Assembly: GCF_029194005.1 (NCBI RefSeq) | Contig: NZ_JARFVA010000001.1 | Coordinates: forward strand, 62,001 to 126,000 | Length of the DNA stretch: 64,000 nt | Reading direction: 5' to 3' | DNA from: Flagellimonas okinawensis | Lineage (GTDB): Bacteria; Bacteroidota; Bacteroidia; Flavobacteriales; Flavobacteriaceae | In this document: positions 18,312 through 27,403 of the stretch, one piece after another | How the letters are laid out: each line of letters begins with the position of its first letter | Position numbering within the stretch: the first letter of the stretch is position 1 | Position numbers and translations under genes: made by a program | The notes under the pieces: model-generated | The model's input: the letters and a program-made list of their open reading frames with translations, nothing else | What the model was told of the DNA's origin: nothing | Databases searched by the model: none

Positions 18312-19127
18312 ATGGATAAATTACCAAAGATTGCGTTGCCAGCTTTGGCGGCGATTATTTTCATAATCATTTTTGCATCAAGGTCAACCATTACCATTGG
18401 TTCCGGAGAAGCAGGAGTTTTATATAAATATTTCGGAGGAGGAGTTGTTACAGACGAACCCCCTTTGGGAGAAGGATTCCATTTGGTCGCTCCTTGGAAT
18501 CGGGTATATATTTATGAAGTTCGTCAGCAAGAACGATTGGAGAAAATGAATGTGCTTTCATCCAACGGTCTGGATATTAAACTGGAGGCCTCTGTATGGT
18601 TTCAACCCAAATATGACGAACTTGGAAAATTACATCAAGAAAAAAGTGAGCAATATATTGAACGTGTATTACTTCCTGCAATCAGGTCTGCCGCACGTAG
18701 CGTAGTTGGGCGTTATACCCCTGAGCAATTATACTCGAGTAAACGTGATGCGATTCAACAGGAAATTTTTGAGGAAACCCAAAAAATTGTGGATGACCAG
18801 TACATTCAATTGAACGAAGTATTGGTAAGAGACGTGACATTGCCACCGACTATTAAGGATGCCATTGAACGTAAACTTCGCCAAGAGCAAGAATCCTTGG
18901 AGTATGAATTTAGATTGGTGACGGCAGAAAAAGAAGCAGAAAAAGTTCGTATTGAAGCACAAGGTAAGGCAGATGCCAACCGAATCTTGAGTGCCTCTTT
19001 AACAGATAAGATACTGCAGGATAAAGGTATAGATGCAACTATAAAGCTTGCTGAATCGCCAAACGCCAAAGTAGTTGTTGTAGGATCTGGTGATGATGGA
19101 TTGCCATTAATTTTGGGAAATAACTAA
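18312..19127 (+). CDS. Prohibitin / SPFH-domain protein
   Basis: One N-terminal membrane anchor lies at residues 5-22, followed by the SPFH/band 7 domain. Typical prohibitin stretches are GEAGVLYKYFGGG, LPAIRSAARSVVGRYTPEQLYS and the coiled-coil region KLRQEQESLEYEFRLVTAEKEAEKVRIEAQGKA (this last one is split here only to name it, at about residues 175-210). The protein would form ring-like membrane scaffolds that in other bacteria act with membrane proteases. It is last in the fabG unit. Confidence 0.88.
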   Translation: MDKLPKIALPALAAIIFIIIFASRSTITIGSGEAGVLYKYFGGGVVTDEPPLGEGFHLVAPWNRVYIYEVRQQERLEKMNVLSSNGLDIKLEASVWFQPKYDELGKLHQEKSEQYIERVLLPAIRSAARSVVGRYTPEQLYSSKRDAIQQEIFEETQKIVDDQYIQLNEVLVRDVTLPPTIKDAIERKLRQEQESLEYEFRLVTAEKEAEKVRIEAQGKADANRILSASLTDKILQDKGIDATIKLAESPNAKVVVVGSGDDGLPLILGNN

Positions 19128-19157
19128 ATTCCGCTTTTTTGATATAAAAATATATCC

Positions 19158-19165
19158 TACTTTTG
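19158..19165 (+). promoter_or_regulatory. -7 promoter box of the his operon
   Basis: TACTTTTG fits TAnnTTTG and a TTG lies at 19139-19141, 16 bases upstream, as a -33 element. The leader peptide ATG is at 19173, so the leader is translated almost from the transcript's first base. Confidence 0.65.
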
Positions 19166-19172
19166 AAGCATC

Positions 19173-19226
19173 ATGAGAAACAAAAACACACATCATCATT
19201 TTTATACTTGCCCTCAAGCGAGATAG
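19173..19226 (+). CDS. hisL: His operon leader peptide, 17 aa with three His codons
   Basis: The ORF reads MRNKNTHHHFYTCPQAR and stops with TAG at 19224-19226. Three consecutive CAT codons lie at 19191-19199. The codons for Pro-Gln-Ala (19213-19220) carry the sequence CTCAAGCG, which is complementary, with one G-U pair, to the 5' arm of the terminator before hisG. This is the arrangement expected of ribosome-mediated attenuation. The ORF is too short to be found by length alone; the His run, promoter and terminator together make it convincing. Confidence 0.8.
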   Translation: MRNKNTHHHFYTCPQAR

Positions 19227-19256
19227 AAATGTATTGTTGTTTTTAAAATATATTCT

Positions 19257-19290
19257 AACCCGTTTGAGAAATCAAACGGGTTTGTTTTTT
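19257..19290 (+). terminator. Attenuator terminator of the his operon
   Basis: An 11-bp stem (AACCCGTTTGA / TCAAACGGGTT) with a 4-nt loop is followed by a T-run. It lies 37 bases before the hisG ATG. Its 5' arm (CGTTTGAG at 19261-19268) can instead pair with CTCAAGCG inside the leader ORF at 19213-19220, which would dissolve the terminator. Confidence 0.85.
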
Positions 19291-19326
19291 GTACCCATTT
19301 GGTTTTTCAGACAAAACGATTGAAAA

Positions 19327-20184
19327 ATGACAAAAATTAGAATTGCTGTCCAAAAAAGCGGCCGTTTAAATGAGGATTCTTTAGCCATTTTAAAAGACTG
19401 TGGTATATCCATCGACAACGGAAAGGACCAATTAAAGGCTACCTCACGCAATTTTCCTTTAGAAGTATTTTATTTACGGAATGGTGATATACCTCAATAT
19501 CTTCGTGATGGGGTAGTGGATATTGCCATTATTGGGGAAAATGTGCTCATTGAAAAAGGCAAGGATATATCCATTGCAGAACGATTGGGTTTCTCCAAAT
19601 GCCGCGTTTCACTGGCCGTTCCAAAAGGAGTGAACTATAGTTCCATCAAGGATTTTGAGGGAAAAAAGATAGCCACTTCGTACCCGAATACAGTGAAAGA
19701 GTATTTGGCTTCAAAAGGGGTGGCTGCTGACCTGCACATCATCAATGGTTCAGTGGAGATTGCCCCCAACATTGGTTTGGCTTATGGAATTTGTGACATT
19801 GTTTCCAGTGGCAGTACCCTTTTTAAAAACAACCTCAAAGAAGTGGAGGTTATGTTGAAAAGTGAGGCTGTTTTGGCCGTATCGCCTTCTATTTCAGAAG
19901 AGCGAAAAGAATTATTAAAGAAAATCCAGTTCAGGATCAAGTCGGTTTTACAAGCGAGACAGAACAAATACGTGTTGATGAACGCTCCGAACGACAAGTT
20001 GAATGAAATCATTTCGATTCTTCCAGGAATGAGGAGCCCCACGGTTTTGCCCTTGGCCGAGGAGGGTTGGAGTTCAGTACACACCGTGATCAATCGAGAA
20101 ACTTTTTGGGAGGTGATCGATGAACTAAAGGAAGCTGGTGCAGAAGGGATATTAGTTTGCCCGATTGAAAAAATGGTACTGTAA
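19327..20184 (+). CDS. hisG: ATP phosphoribosyltransferase (HisG long form)
   Basis: HisG catalyses the first, feedback-inhibited step of histidine synthesis. The 285-residue length is that of the long form with a C-terminal ACT-like regulatory domain, so no HisZ partner is needed. Motifs include the start TKIRIAVQKSGRLNEDSL, DIAIIGENVL and the PRPP-binding GSVEIAPNIGLAYGICDIVSSG (here at about residues 140-161). It is the first structural gene after the attenuator and overlaps hisD by one base. Confidence 0.96.
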   Translation: MTKIRIAVQKSGRLNEDSLAILKDCGISIDNGKDQLKATSRNFPLEVFYLRNGDIPQYLRDGVVDIAIIGENVLIEKGKDISIAERLGFSKCRVSLAVPKGVNYSSIKDFEGKKIATSYPNTVKEYLASKGVAADLHIINGSVEIAPNIGLAYGICDIVSSGSTLFKNNLKEVEVMLKSEAVLAVSPSISEERKELLKKIQFRIKSVLQARQNKYVLMNAPNDKLNEIISILPGMRSPTVLPLAEEGWSSVHTVINRETFWEVIDELKEAGAEGILVCPIEKMVL

Positions 20185-21467
20185 TGCAACGAATCAATTA
20201 TCCACAACCTAAGGAATGGGACGAAATCTTAAAGCGTCCCACCCAGACTGTATCCGATATCGAGGCGATTGTCTACAGTATATTTAAAGAGGTGGAGGCC
20301 GATGGTGATACAGTCATCAAAAAATATACAACCCAATTTGATAAAGTGACGTTGGATTCCCTTGTTGTATCCGAAAGTGAAATTGAACAGGCGAGCAATT
20401 CTGTTTCTGATGCTCTAAAACAGGCTATCAACCTTGCTAAATCCAATATTGAAAAGTTTCACGCTGCGCAGAAAACATCAAAAGTTGCAGTGGAAACACT
20501 GCCAGGTGTGGAGTGTTGGCAGGAAAAACGCCCTATTCAAAAAGTGGGATTGTACATTCCGGGTGGCACAGCACCTCTGTTCTCAACCATTTTGATGTTG
20601 GCCATTCCGGCAAAACTAGCTGGGTGTAAAGAAATTGTGCTTTGCAGCCCTCCTGATAAAAATGGTGAAATCAATTCAGCAATTTTATATGCTGCCCAAA
20701 TATGCGGCGTAACGCAAATATTCAAGGTCGGAGGAATTCAGGCTATCGCAGGGATGACCTTTGGTACGGAGAGCATTCCGAAAGTGTACAAAATTTTTGG
20801 TCCGGGCAACCAATACGTTACTGTTGCAAAGCAATTGGCGACTAAATACAACGTGGCCATTGATATGCCCGCAGGCCCTAGTGAGTTATTGGTAGCTGCT
20901 GATGATACGGCCAACCCTGCTTTTGTTGCTTCAGATTTATTAAGTCAGGCCGAGCATGGTGTGGACAGTCAAGTTATATTGGTCTCCACATCGGAAAAAT
21001 TAATTGAAGCTATTGGAACAGAAATAGAAAATCAGATTCAACAATTACCTAGAAAGGATATTGCCCGTAAATCCATAGGCAACAGTAGGTTGATTTTGGT
21101 AAAAGATGATAAAGAAGCCATGGCCCTCATAAACGAATATGGTCCGGAACACTTTATCGTTTGTGTGGAAAACGAGAACTTTTATCTCGAGAACATCCAA
21201 AATGCCGGTTCCGTTTTTATTGGTAATTACACTCCAGAAAGTGCAGGGGATTATGCTTCTGGAACTAATCACACCTTGCCCACTAACGGTTACGCCAAAC
21301 AATACAGTGGTGTAAATCTGGATAGTTTTATGAAAAGCATGACCTTTCAAAAAATATCCGAAAAGGGTATCAAAGGTATTGGAACTGCTATTGAGTTGAT
21401 GGCCGAAGCGGAAGGACTGCAAGCACATAAAAATGCAGTAACCTTGAGATTAAAAAGTTTGAAATAA
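20184..21467 (+). CDS. hisD: Histidinol dehydrogenase
   Basis: HisD catalyses the last two oxidations to histidine and is zinc- and NAD-dependent. The 427 residues contain VGLYIPGGTAPLFSTILMLAIPA, split over residues about 115-137, and the signature DMPAGPSELLVAAD. Zinc-site residues lie in SQAEHGVDSQ and the C-terminal GTNHTLPTNGYAKQYSG. The start codon overlaps the hisG stop, and the end touches hisC, again by one base. Confidence 0.96.
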   Translation: MQRINYPQPKEWDEILKRPTQTVSDIEAIVYSIFKEVEADGDTVIKKYTTQFDKVTLDSLVVSESEIEQASNSVSDALKQAINLAKSNIEKFHAAQKTSKVAVETLPGVECWQEKRPIQKVGLYIPGGTAPLFSTILMLAIPAKLAGCKEIVLCSPPDKNGEINSAILYAAQICGVTQIFKVGGIQAIAGMTFGTESIPKVYKIFGPGNQYVTVAKQLATKYNVAIDMPAGPSELLVAADDTANPAFVASDLLSQAEHGVDSQVILVSTSEKLIEAIGTEIENQIQQLPRKDIARKSIGNSRLILVKDDKEAMALINEYGPEHFIVCVENENFYLENIQNAGSVFIGNYTPESAGDYASGTNHTLPTNGYAKQYSGVNLDSFMKSMTFQKISEKGIKGIGTAIELMAEAEGLQAHKNAVTLRLKSLK

Positions 21468-22513
21468 TGGAGGGGTTTGATTTAAATAGATTGATCAGAG
21501 AATCGGTTAGCAAGCTGCAACCATACTCTTCGGCACGTGACGAATATGTTTCCGATGGTTCTGAAATGATATTTTTGGACGCCAACGAAAACCCTTTCGA
21601 TAATGGGGTCAACCGTTATCCAGACCCATATCAGCGTAGTTTAAAATCGCTGTTGGCAGAGCAGAAAGGTGTATCTGAAAATCAAATATTACTCGGGAAT
21701 GGGAGTGACGAAGTACTGGATTTGATTTACCGGGTTTTTTGCGAACCGAATAAAGACAATATCATCACTTTACCGCCTACCTACGGCATGTATAAGGTGT
21801 TGGCAGGAATCAATGCGGTGGAGAATAAGGAAGTTCTTCTAACTGCTGATTTTGAGCCGAATGTGGATGAAATTCTAAAATTTATTGACGCCAATTCAAA
21901 GTTGCTTTTTATTTGTTCTCCTAACAATCCCACTGGAAATTCCTTTAAAAAGGATAGGATTGAAAAACTATTAAAGTCGTTCAATGGACTAGTGGTGATT
22001 GACGAAGCATACATCGATTTCTCGAAAGATGAGAGTTGGTTGTCACAACTAAACAACTATCCCAACTTGATTTTGACTCAAACTTTGTCAAAAGCCTATG
22101 GATTGGCAGGAATACGGTTGGGCATATGCTATGCTTCCGAAGAAATTATTAGTGTTTTAAATAAGATTAAACCGCCGTATAATGTCAACCAACTGACACA
22201 GCAACGTGCATTACAACGGGTTTTGAACCAAGATTTGGTGAATCAGGAAGTAAAACAGATTCTAGAAGAGAGAACCGAGTTGATTAAAGCATTGGACAGT
22301 TTAGAATTTGTTTCAGAATTATATCCAACCGATGCCAACTTTGTATTGGCCAAAGTGGATGATGCCAATAAGCGCTACCAACAACTGTTGGAAAAACAAG
22401 TGGTAGTGCGAAACCGAAGTACACAGCCGCTCTGTGAAAGCACTCTACGATTTACGGTGGGTACACCAGAAGAGAATAAAAAATTGATAGCCATTTTAAA
22501 AGAATTGAACTAA
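21467..22513 (+). CDS. hisC: Histidinol-phosphate aminotransferase
   Basis: This PLP-dependent class I/II aminotransferase has 348 aa. Visible motifs are [34 protein letters not shown], the CSPNNPTGN loop, the DEAYIDF stretch and the PLP lysine in [14 protein letters not shown] at about residue 208. It overlaps both neighbours by one base, as expected in a translationally coupled his operon. Confidence 0.95.
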   Translation: MEGFDLNRLIRESVSKLQPYSSARDEYVSDGSEMIFLDANENPFDNGVNRYPDPYQRSLKSLLAEQKGVSENQILLGNGSDEVLDLIYRVFCEPNKDNIITLPPTYGMYKVLAGINAVENKEVLLTADFEPNVDEILKFIDANSKLLFICSPNNPTGNSFKKDRIEKLLKSFNGLVVIDEAYIDFSKDESWLSQLNNYPNLILTQTLSKAYGLAGIRLGICYASEEIISVLNKIKPPYNVNQLTQQRALQRVLNQDLVNQEVKQILEERTELIKALDSLEFVSELYPTDANFVLAKVDDANKRYQQLLEKQVVVRNRSTQPLCESTLRFTVGTPEENKKLIAILKELN

Positions 22514-23649
22514 TGGGCAAAAAAGTACTATTCATTGATCGTGATGGAACCATCATCAAGGAAACTGCGGACGAGCAGATAGATTCCTTTGAAAAGATGA
22601 TTTTTTATCCCAAGGCATTTACGTATTTAGGAAAAATTGCCAAAGAATTGGATTATGAATTGGTAATGATTACCAACCAAGATGGGTTGGGCACCGATAT
22701 TTTTCCAGAAGACACCTTTTGGCCCGTGCACAACTTCATCATCAAATCCTTTGAAAATGAAGGTGTAGTATTTGATAATGTTTTTATCGACAGGACATTT
22801 CCAAAAGATAATTCGGATACCCGTAAACCGGGTACAGGAATGTTGACTTCTTATTTTTCCGATGAATATGATTTGACAAATTCATTTGTGATTGGTGATA
22901 GGTTAACCGATGTGGAATTGGCCAAAAATCTTGGTGCCAAAGGTATTTTTATTAATGACGAAACTCATTTAGGTACTGGAGAAACCACAGTAAAACACGA
23001 AGAACTGGAGGACTACATTGCCCTTGAAAGCAACGATTGGGAAAAAATCTACGAGTTCTTAAAATTAGAGAATCGTATTGCTGAAATATCCCGGAAAACC
23101 AACGAGACCGATATTCAAATAAAAATCAACCTCGATGGTACTGGAAAAAGTGATATCAATACAGGTTTAGCTTTTTTTGACCATATGTTGGACCAATTGG
23201 CCAGACACGGGCAAATGGACTTGGATATCAAAGTAGATGGTGATCTGGAGGTGGACGAACATCATACCATTGAAGATACCGCCATTGCTTTGGGCGAACT
23301 GTTTTCTAAAGCCCTCGGCAACAAACTGGGTATAGAACGCTATGGGTTTGCTTTACCTATGGATGATTGTTTAGCACAGGTTGCCATTGATTTCGGCGGC
23401 CGAAATTGGTTGGTATGGGATACCGAATTCAAGCGTGAAAAAGTGGGGGATATGCCAACGGAAATGTTTATGCACTTTTTTAAATCGTTTACCGATGGTG
23501 CCAAGGCCAATTTGAATATAAAAGCGGAAGGCACCAATGAACATCATAAAATTGAGGCGATATTCAAGGCCTTTGCCAAGTCCATTAAAATGGCAGTGAA
23601 ACGAGATGCAGAAAAAATGGTGTTGCCATCAACTAAAGGAATGCTATAA
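22513..23649 (+). CDS. hisB: Bifunctional histidinol-phosphatase / imidazoleglycerol-phosphate dehydratase
   Basis: Residues 1-170 form a HAD-type phosphatase with the nucleophile motif FIDRDGTII and [20 protein letters not shown]. Residues about 185-378 form the manganese-dependent dehydratase, with repeated His motifs [27 protein letters not shown] and [15 protein letters not shown]. The fused form is as in E. coli. It is followed by an 81-base gap holding a dispersed palindromic repeat before hisH. Confidence 0.96.
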   Translation: MGKKVLFIDRDGTIIKETADEQIDSFEKMIFYPKAFTYLGKIAKELDYELVMITNQDGLGTDIFPEDTFWPVHNFIIKSFENEGVVFDNVFIDRTFPKDNSDTRKPGTGMLTSYFSDEYDLTNSFVIGDRLTDVELAKNLGAKGIFINDETHLGTGETTVKHEELEDYIALESNDWEKIYEFLKLENRIAEISRKTNETDIQIKINLDGTGKSDINTGLAFFDHMLDQLARHGQMDLDIKVDGDLEVDEHHTIEDTAIALGELFSKALGNKLGIERYGFALPMDDCLAQVAIDFGGRNWLVWDTEFKREKVGDMPTEMFMHFFKSFTDGAKANLNIKAEGTNEHHKIEAIFKAFAKSIKMAVKRDAEKMVLPSTKGML

Positions 23650-23654
23650 AAAAT

Positions 23655-23714
23655 GTCATTTTGAAAGAGCTTGTGACTGAAAAATCTAGATTTCTCGCTA
23701 TGCTCGAAATGACA
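23655..23714. repeat. Imperfect palindromic dispersed repeat between hisB and hisH
   Basis: The segment begins GTCATTTTGA and ends TCGAAATGAC, which are inverted copies with one mismatch. An internal AATCTAGATT palindrome lies between them. The type (GTCATTTCGA arms with a CGAGAAATCT-like core) is common in flavobacterial intergenic DNA. It could form a long hairpin in the his mRNA and affect the hisB/hisH ratio. Confidence 0.6.
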
Positions 23715-23730
23715 AAAAGACGAAACATTA

Positions 23731-24312
23731 ATGAAGATTATAATAATCGATTACGGTGCTGGAAATATTCAAAGCATCATGTTTGCCATAAAACGGCTAG
23801 GTTTCGAAGCTATTTTGAGTCATGATGCCGATGAAATCCGCAATGCGGATAAAGTAATTTTTCCTGGTGTAGGGGAGGCCAGTTCAGCCATGACGAAATT
23901 AAGGGCCACAGGGTTGGACAAAGTAATTCCAACCTTAAAACAACCTGTTTTGGGTATTTGTTTGGGCATGCAGCTCATGTGTCACTCATCCGAAGAGGGG
24001 AATACCGAAGGTCTGGGCATTTTTGATTTGGATGTGGTGAAATTCTCCAATGCAGTCAAAGTCCCTCAAATTGGATGGAACCAAATCTCTAATTTAAAAA
24101 GTGAGCTGTTTACCAATATTCCTGAGAAATCCCACATCTATTTAGTGCACAGTTTTTATGCGCCGATTGGAGTGGAAACCATTGCTACATCTGAATATGA
24201 TGTGGAATACAGTGCCGCTTTGCAGAAAGATAATTTTTATGGGGTACAATTCCACCCCGAAAAGAGCAGTGAGGTAGGTAGTGAAATCCTGCAAAACTTC
24301 TTAAACTTATAA
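23731..24312 (+). CDS. hisH: Imidazole glycerol phosphate synthase, glutamine amidotransferase subunit
   Basis: HisH supplies ammonia from glutamine to HisF. The 193 residues show the class I triad: nucleophile Cys in [12 protein letters not shown] at about residue 77, and His and Glu in [14 protein letters not shown] near residue 174. It is followed directly by hisA, with 1 base between stop and start. Confidence 0.96.
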   Translation: MKIIIIDYGAGNIQSIMFAIKRLGFEAILSHDADEIRNADKVIFPGVGEASSAMTKLRATGLDKVIPTLKQPVLGICLGMQLMCHSSEEGNTEGLGIFDLDVVKFSNAVKVPQIGWNQISNLKSELFTNIPEKSHIYLVHSFYAPIGVETIATSEYDVEYSAALQKDNFYGVQFHPEKSSEVGSEILQNFLNL

Positions 24313-24313
24313 C

Positions 24314-25045
24314 ATGAGAATCATTCCAGCCATAGATATTATTGACGGGAAATGTGTTCGTCTTTCCAAAGGCGACTACAGTACCAAAAAAGTCTACAAC
24401 GAAAATCCATTGGAGGTGGCCAAGGAGTTTGAAGCTCATGGTATTCAGCATTTGCATTTGGTGGATTTGGACGGTGCTAAATCCAAACATATTGTCAATT
24501 ACAAAGTGTTGGAGTCCATCGCCTTAAAAACAGGTTTACAAATTGACTTTGGTGGTGGATTAAAATCAGGAGATGACCTGCACATTGCTTTTGAAAGCGG
24601 AGCGCACCAAATTACCGGTGGAAGCATTGCAGTAAAGGATAAGGATACGTTTTTGGGCTGGTTGTCTACATACGGGGCAAGAAAAATTATTCTTGGCGCC
24701 GACGCCAACAATGAAAAAATAGCCGTTTCTGGATGGCAAGAAGAATCGGATTTGGAATTGATTCCTTTTGTTCAACAATATCAATCAGAAGGAATCGAAT
24801 ACGTGATATGCACGGACATCAGTAAGGATGGCATGTTGCAAGGTCCTGCATTTGACTTGTATCAAAAAATGTTATCCGAAACCAAAAAAGGCTTAAATTT
24901 AATTGCCAGTGGTGGAATCTCCACTTTTGACGAACTCCCCAAACTTGCCGAGATTGGTTGTGAAGGCACAATCATAGGAAAAGCCATTTATGAAGGCAAA
25001 ATCAGTTTAAAACAATTGGAACATTATATTCTAGAAAATGGATAA
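24314..25045 (+). CDS. hisA: ProFAR isomerase
   Basis: This is a TIM-barrel isomerase of the histidine pathway. The 243 residues start [21 protein letters not shown], with the catalytic Asp in AIDIIDG, and contain [10 protein letters not shown]. The second-half motifs are [14 protein letters not shown] and LIASGGIS. The 3' end overlaps the start of the DinB-like gene by 8 bases. Confidence 0.95.
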   Translation: MRIIPAIDIIDGKCVRLSKGDYSTKKVYNENPLEVAKEFEAHGIQHLHLVDLDGAKSKHIVNYKVLESIALKTGLQIDFGGGLKSGDDLHIAFESGAHQITGGSIAVKDKDTFLGWLSTYGARKIILGADANNEKIAVSGWQEESDLELIPFVQQYQSEGIEYVICTDISKDGMLQGPAFDLYQKMLSETKKGLNLIASGGISTFDELPKLAEIGCEGTIIGKAIYEGKISLKQLEHYILENG

Positions 25046-25553
25046 AGAACGAGAACTCCAGGAAGAATTGGTTTGGAACGCAGGCTATAGAATGAAAGAA
25101 TGTCTGCGAATGATCAAGATTTGTTTAGATCAGTTGACAGAAGAGCAAGTTTGGCAAAAACCAAATGAATCGACCAACAGTATAGCAAACCTTATTCTTC
25201 ATTTGTGTGGGAATATTACCCAATATGGAATTGCTTCAATCCAAGATTTGGAAGATGAGCGTAAACGGGATGAAGAATTTTCAATTGAATCGGGTTATAC
25301 GAAGTCAGAACTCATAAAAAAATTGGAAGACACCATATCCGATGCAAAAAGAGCATTTTACGACGCTCCTCTAAAGGAGCTTTTGCGTAAAAGAAATGTT
25401 CAGGGCTTCAACTTTTCCGGTGTGGGCAACATTATTCATGTTACGGAGCATTTATCTTACCACACAGGTCAAATTGCCTTGTATACCAAATTGTTGAACA
25501 ACCAAGATCTGGGTTTTTATTCCGGTGTAAACTTGAATGTTAAGAATGAATAA
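25038..25553 (+). CDS. DinB-family protein inside the his operon, 171 aa
   Basis: This is a four-helix bundle protein of the DinB/DUF1572 type. Possible metal ligands are His in [13 protein letters not shown] (about residue 58) and two His in [15 protein letters not shown] near residue 140. The ORF starts within hisA (8-base overlap), so it is co-translated with the his genes. No histidine role is known for such proteins; in other cases the fold is used for thiol-transferases. It may simply have been inserted in the operon. Confidence 0.8.
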   Translation: MDKERELQEELVWNAGYRMKECLRMIKICLDQLTEEQVWQKPNESTNSIANLILHLCGNITQYGIASIQDLEDERKRDEEFSIESGYTKSELIKKLEDTISDAKRAFYDAPLKELLRKRNVQGFNFSGVGNIIHVTEHLSYHTGQIALYTKLLNNQDLGFYSGVNLNVKNE

Positions 25554-25561
25554 CTAAAAGA

Positions 25562-25589
25562 TGTCATGCTGAACTCGTTTCAGCATCTC
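25562..25589. repeat. Palindromic repeat, left copy flanking the GIY-YIG gene
   Basis: A 28-base unit starts GTCATGCTGAA and contains the hairpin TGCTGAA-ctcgt-TTCAGCA. The same 28 bases recur in the same orientation at 25881-25908. The GIY-YIG start codon lies 4 bases after this copy. Confidence 0.8.
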
Positions 25590-25593
25590 ACCA

Positions 25594-25875
25594 ATGCAAG
25601 AAAGTTTTGTTTACATAATGACAAACAAGTATAGAACGACATTTTATATTGGTGTAACATCAAATCTAAAGAAAAGAATTGTAGAACATTATGATGGAGC
25701 GGGTTCAAAGTTTACAACAAAATATCAGTTGACGGATTTAGTGTATTTTGAAACTTATACAGATATCAACCAAGCCATAAAAAGAGAAAAACAAATAAAA
25801 AATTGGCGTCACGATTGGAAAATTAACTTGATTAAAGAACTAAATCCAACTTTAGAAACGCTTGATTATGGATAA
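25594..25875 (+). CDS. Small GIY-YIG nuclease-domain protein, 93 aa
   Basis: This is a single-domain GIY-YIG protein of the UPF0213/UvrC-N type. The motifs are FVYIMTNKYRTTFYIGVT (GIY and YIG halves), the Arg in LKKRIVEH, the KFTTKY segment, and the Glu/Asn of IKREKQIKNWR. The domain is complete and there is no DNA-binding domain. It lies between identical palindromic repeats within the his operon, 110 bases before hisF. Such proteins occur in many copies in some Bacteroidota; the function is unproven and it may act on its own repeats. Confidence 0.88.
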   Translation: MQESFVYIMTNKYRTTFYIGVTSNLKKRIVEHYDGAGSKFTTKYQLTDLVYFETYTDINQAIKREKQIKNWRHDWKINLIKELNPTLETLDYG

Positions 25876-25880
25876 CGAAC

Positions 25881-25952
25881 GTCATGCTGAACTCGTTTCA
25901 GCATCTCATCAATATGACCTGTGAGACCCTGAAACAAGTTCAGGGTGACGGC
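25881..25952. repeat. Paired inverted palindromes right of the GIY-YIG gene
   Basis: The exact second copy of the 28-base unit (25881-25908) is followed after 13 bases by a related unit in inverse orientation (25922-25949). That unit's hairpin is ACCCTGAA-acaag-TTCAGGGT. Read in reverse complement, the second unit matches the first with a few changes that preserve base pairing. The layout resembles the paired REP/BIME elements of enterobacteria. Confidence 0.75.
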
Positions 25953-25985
25953 AATCCTTAAGTGATGGCTCAATAAAAAAGAGAA

Positions 25986-26741
25986 ATGCTTACAAAAAGA
26001 ATCATACCCTGTCTGGATATTAAAAACGGGCGCACCGTAAAAGGAATCAACTTTGTTGACCTTCGTGACGCAGGAGATCCTGTGGAACTGGCATCCATTT
26101 ATGCCAAAGAAGGCGCAGACGAATTGGTGTTTTTGGATATTTCCGCCACCGAGGAGAAAAGAAAGACTCTGGCCGAACTGGTCTATCACGTAGCTGAGAC
26201 CATCAATATCCCTTTTACAGTTGGAGGAGGTATTTCGTCTGTGGAAGATGTGGACATTCTTCTTAAAAATGGTGCTGATAAGGTTTCCATCAACTCATCA
26301 GCAGTAAAAAGGCCTGAATTGATTAATGAATTGGTGTCCAAATTCGGTTCACAATGTATCGTTGTGGCGATTGATGCTAAACAGATTGATGGACAATGGA
26401 AAGTCCATTTGGTTGGAGGGAAGGTTCCCACTGAACTGGACCTTTTTGAATGGGCCAAGGAAGTAGAGAAGCGAGGAGCAGGGGAAATTTTGTTCACTTC
26501 CATGGACCACGATGGTACCAAGAATGGCTTCGCAAACAAGGCGCTGGCTGAATTATCTAAGTTGGTCAATATTCCTGTGATTGCCTCCGGTGGAGCTGGT
26601 ACCATCTCTCATTTTTCCGATACATTTAAGGATGGAAAGGCTGATGCCGCTTTGGCTGCCAGTGTTTTTCATTTTAAGGAAATCGAAATCAATGCACTTA
26701 AACAAGAATTAAAGGAAGAAGGAATTCCTGTAAGATTATAA
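25986..26741 (+). CDS. hisF: Imidazole glycerol phosphate synthase, cyclase subunit
   Basis: This is a TIM-barrel cyclase of 251 aa that works with HisH. Motifs are the start [20 protein letters not shown], with catalytic Asp in PCLDIK, and [34 protein letters not shown] and [15 protein letters not shown] lie further on. The repeat pair precedes its start by about 35 bases. HisIE follows with 2 bases between. Confidence 0.96.
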   Translation: MLTKRIIPCLDIKNGRTVKGINFVDLRDAGDPVELASIYAKEGADELVFLDISATEEKRKTLAELVYHVAETINIPFTVGGGISSVEDVDILLKNGADKVSINSSAVKRPELINELVSKFGSQCIVVAIDAKQIDGQWKVHLVGGKVPTELDLFEWAKEVEKRGAGEILFTSMDHDGTKNGFANKALAELSKLVNIPVIASGGAGTISHFSDTFKDGKADAALAASVFHFKEIEINALKQELKEEGIPVRL

Positions 26742-26743
26742 TA

Positions 26744-27340
26744 ATGCAAATAGACTTCAATAAAAATTCGGACGGACTTGTGCCAGCCATTGTACAAGAT
26801 GCTAACACCAAAAATGTATTGATGCTGGGCTACATGAACCAGGAAGCGTTTGAAAAAACCAAAGAAACCCAAAAAGTCACATTTTATAGCCGAACCAAAC
26901 AGCGGTTATGGACCAAAGGCGAGGAAAGCGGTAACTTTTTAAACCTTGTCGACATGCAGATAGACTGCGATAACGATACGCTTTTGGTAAAAGTAAATCC
27001 CGTTGGCCCTACCTGTCATAAGGGAACCGACACCTGCTGGGCTGAGGAAAATGTTCAAGGCTATGGTTTTTTATCAACTCTGGAAGGAGTCATAGAATCC
27101 AGAAAGAATGACCAAGAGAACCCCGATAGTTATGTAGCTTCCTTATTCCGAAAAGGTATCAATAAAATTGCTCAAAAAGTAGGCGAAGAGGCTGTAGAAA
27201 CAGTTATAGAGGCCAAAGACGATAACGAAGAACTCTTCTTGAACGAGAGTGCAGACTTATTGTTCCACTACTTGATTCTTTTACAAGCCAAAGGCTATAC
27301 ACTGGATGATATTGCTCAAGTACTCGAAAAACGCCATTAA
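26744..27340 (+). CDS. hisIE: Bifunctional phosphoribosyl-AMP cyclohydrolase / phosphoribosyl-ATP pyrophosphatase
   Basis: Residues 1-105 are HisI, with VLMLGYMNQEAFEKT, SRTKQRLWTKGEESGN and zinc-site Cys in MQIDCDNDT and GPTCHKGTDTCW. Residues about 110-198 are the helical HisE pyrophosphohydrolase, with KVGEEAVETVIEAK and NESADLLFHYLILL. It is the last gene of the operon, and about 60 bases separate it from the VWA gene. Confidence 0.96.
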   Translation: MQIDFNKNSDGLVPAIVQDANTKNVLMLGYMNQEAFEKTKETQKVTFYSRTKQRLWTKGEESGNFLNLVDMQIDCDNDTLLVKVNPVGPTCHKGTDTCWAEENVQGYGFLSTLEGVIESRKNDQENPDSYVASLFRKGINKIAQKVGEEAVETVIEAKDDNEELFLNESADLLFHYLILLQAKGYTLDDIAQVLEKRH

Positions 27341-27403
27341 ACAAATCCGTTAAGTTTTTTCTAAACGTTTAGCCTTTACAGTGAAATGCCGTAAATTTAT
27401 GTG

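Noticed and set aside
25562..25952. The GIY-YIG repeats as a CRISPR array
   Set aside because: There are only three units in mixed orientation, with no regular spacers and no cas genes.
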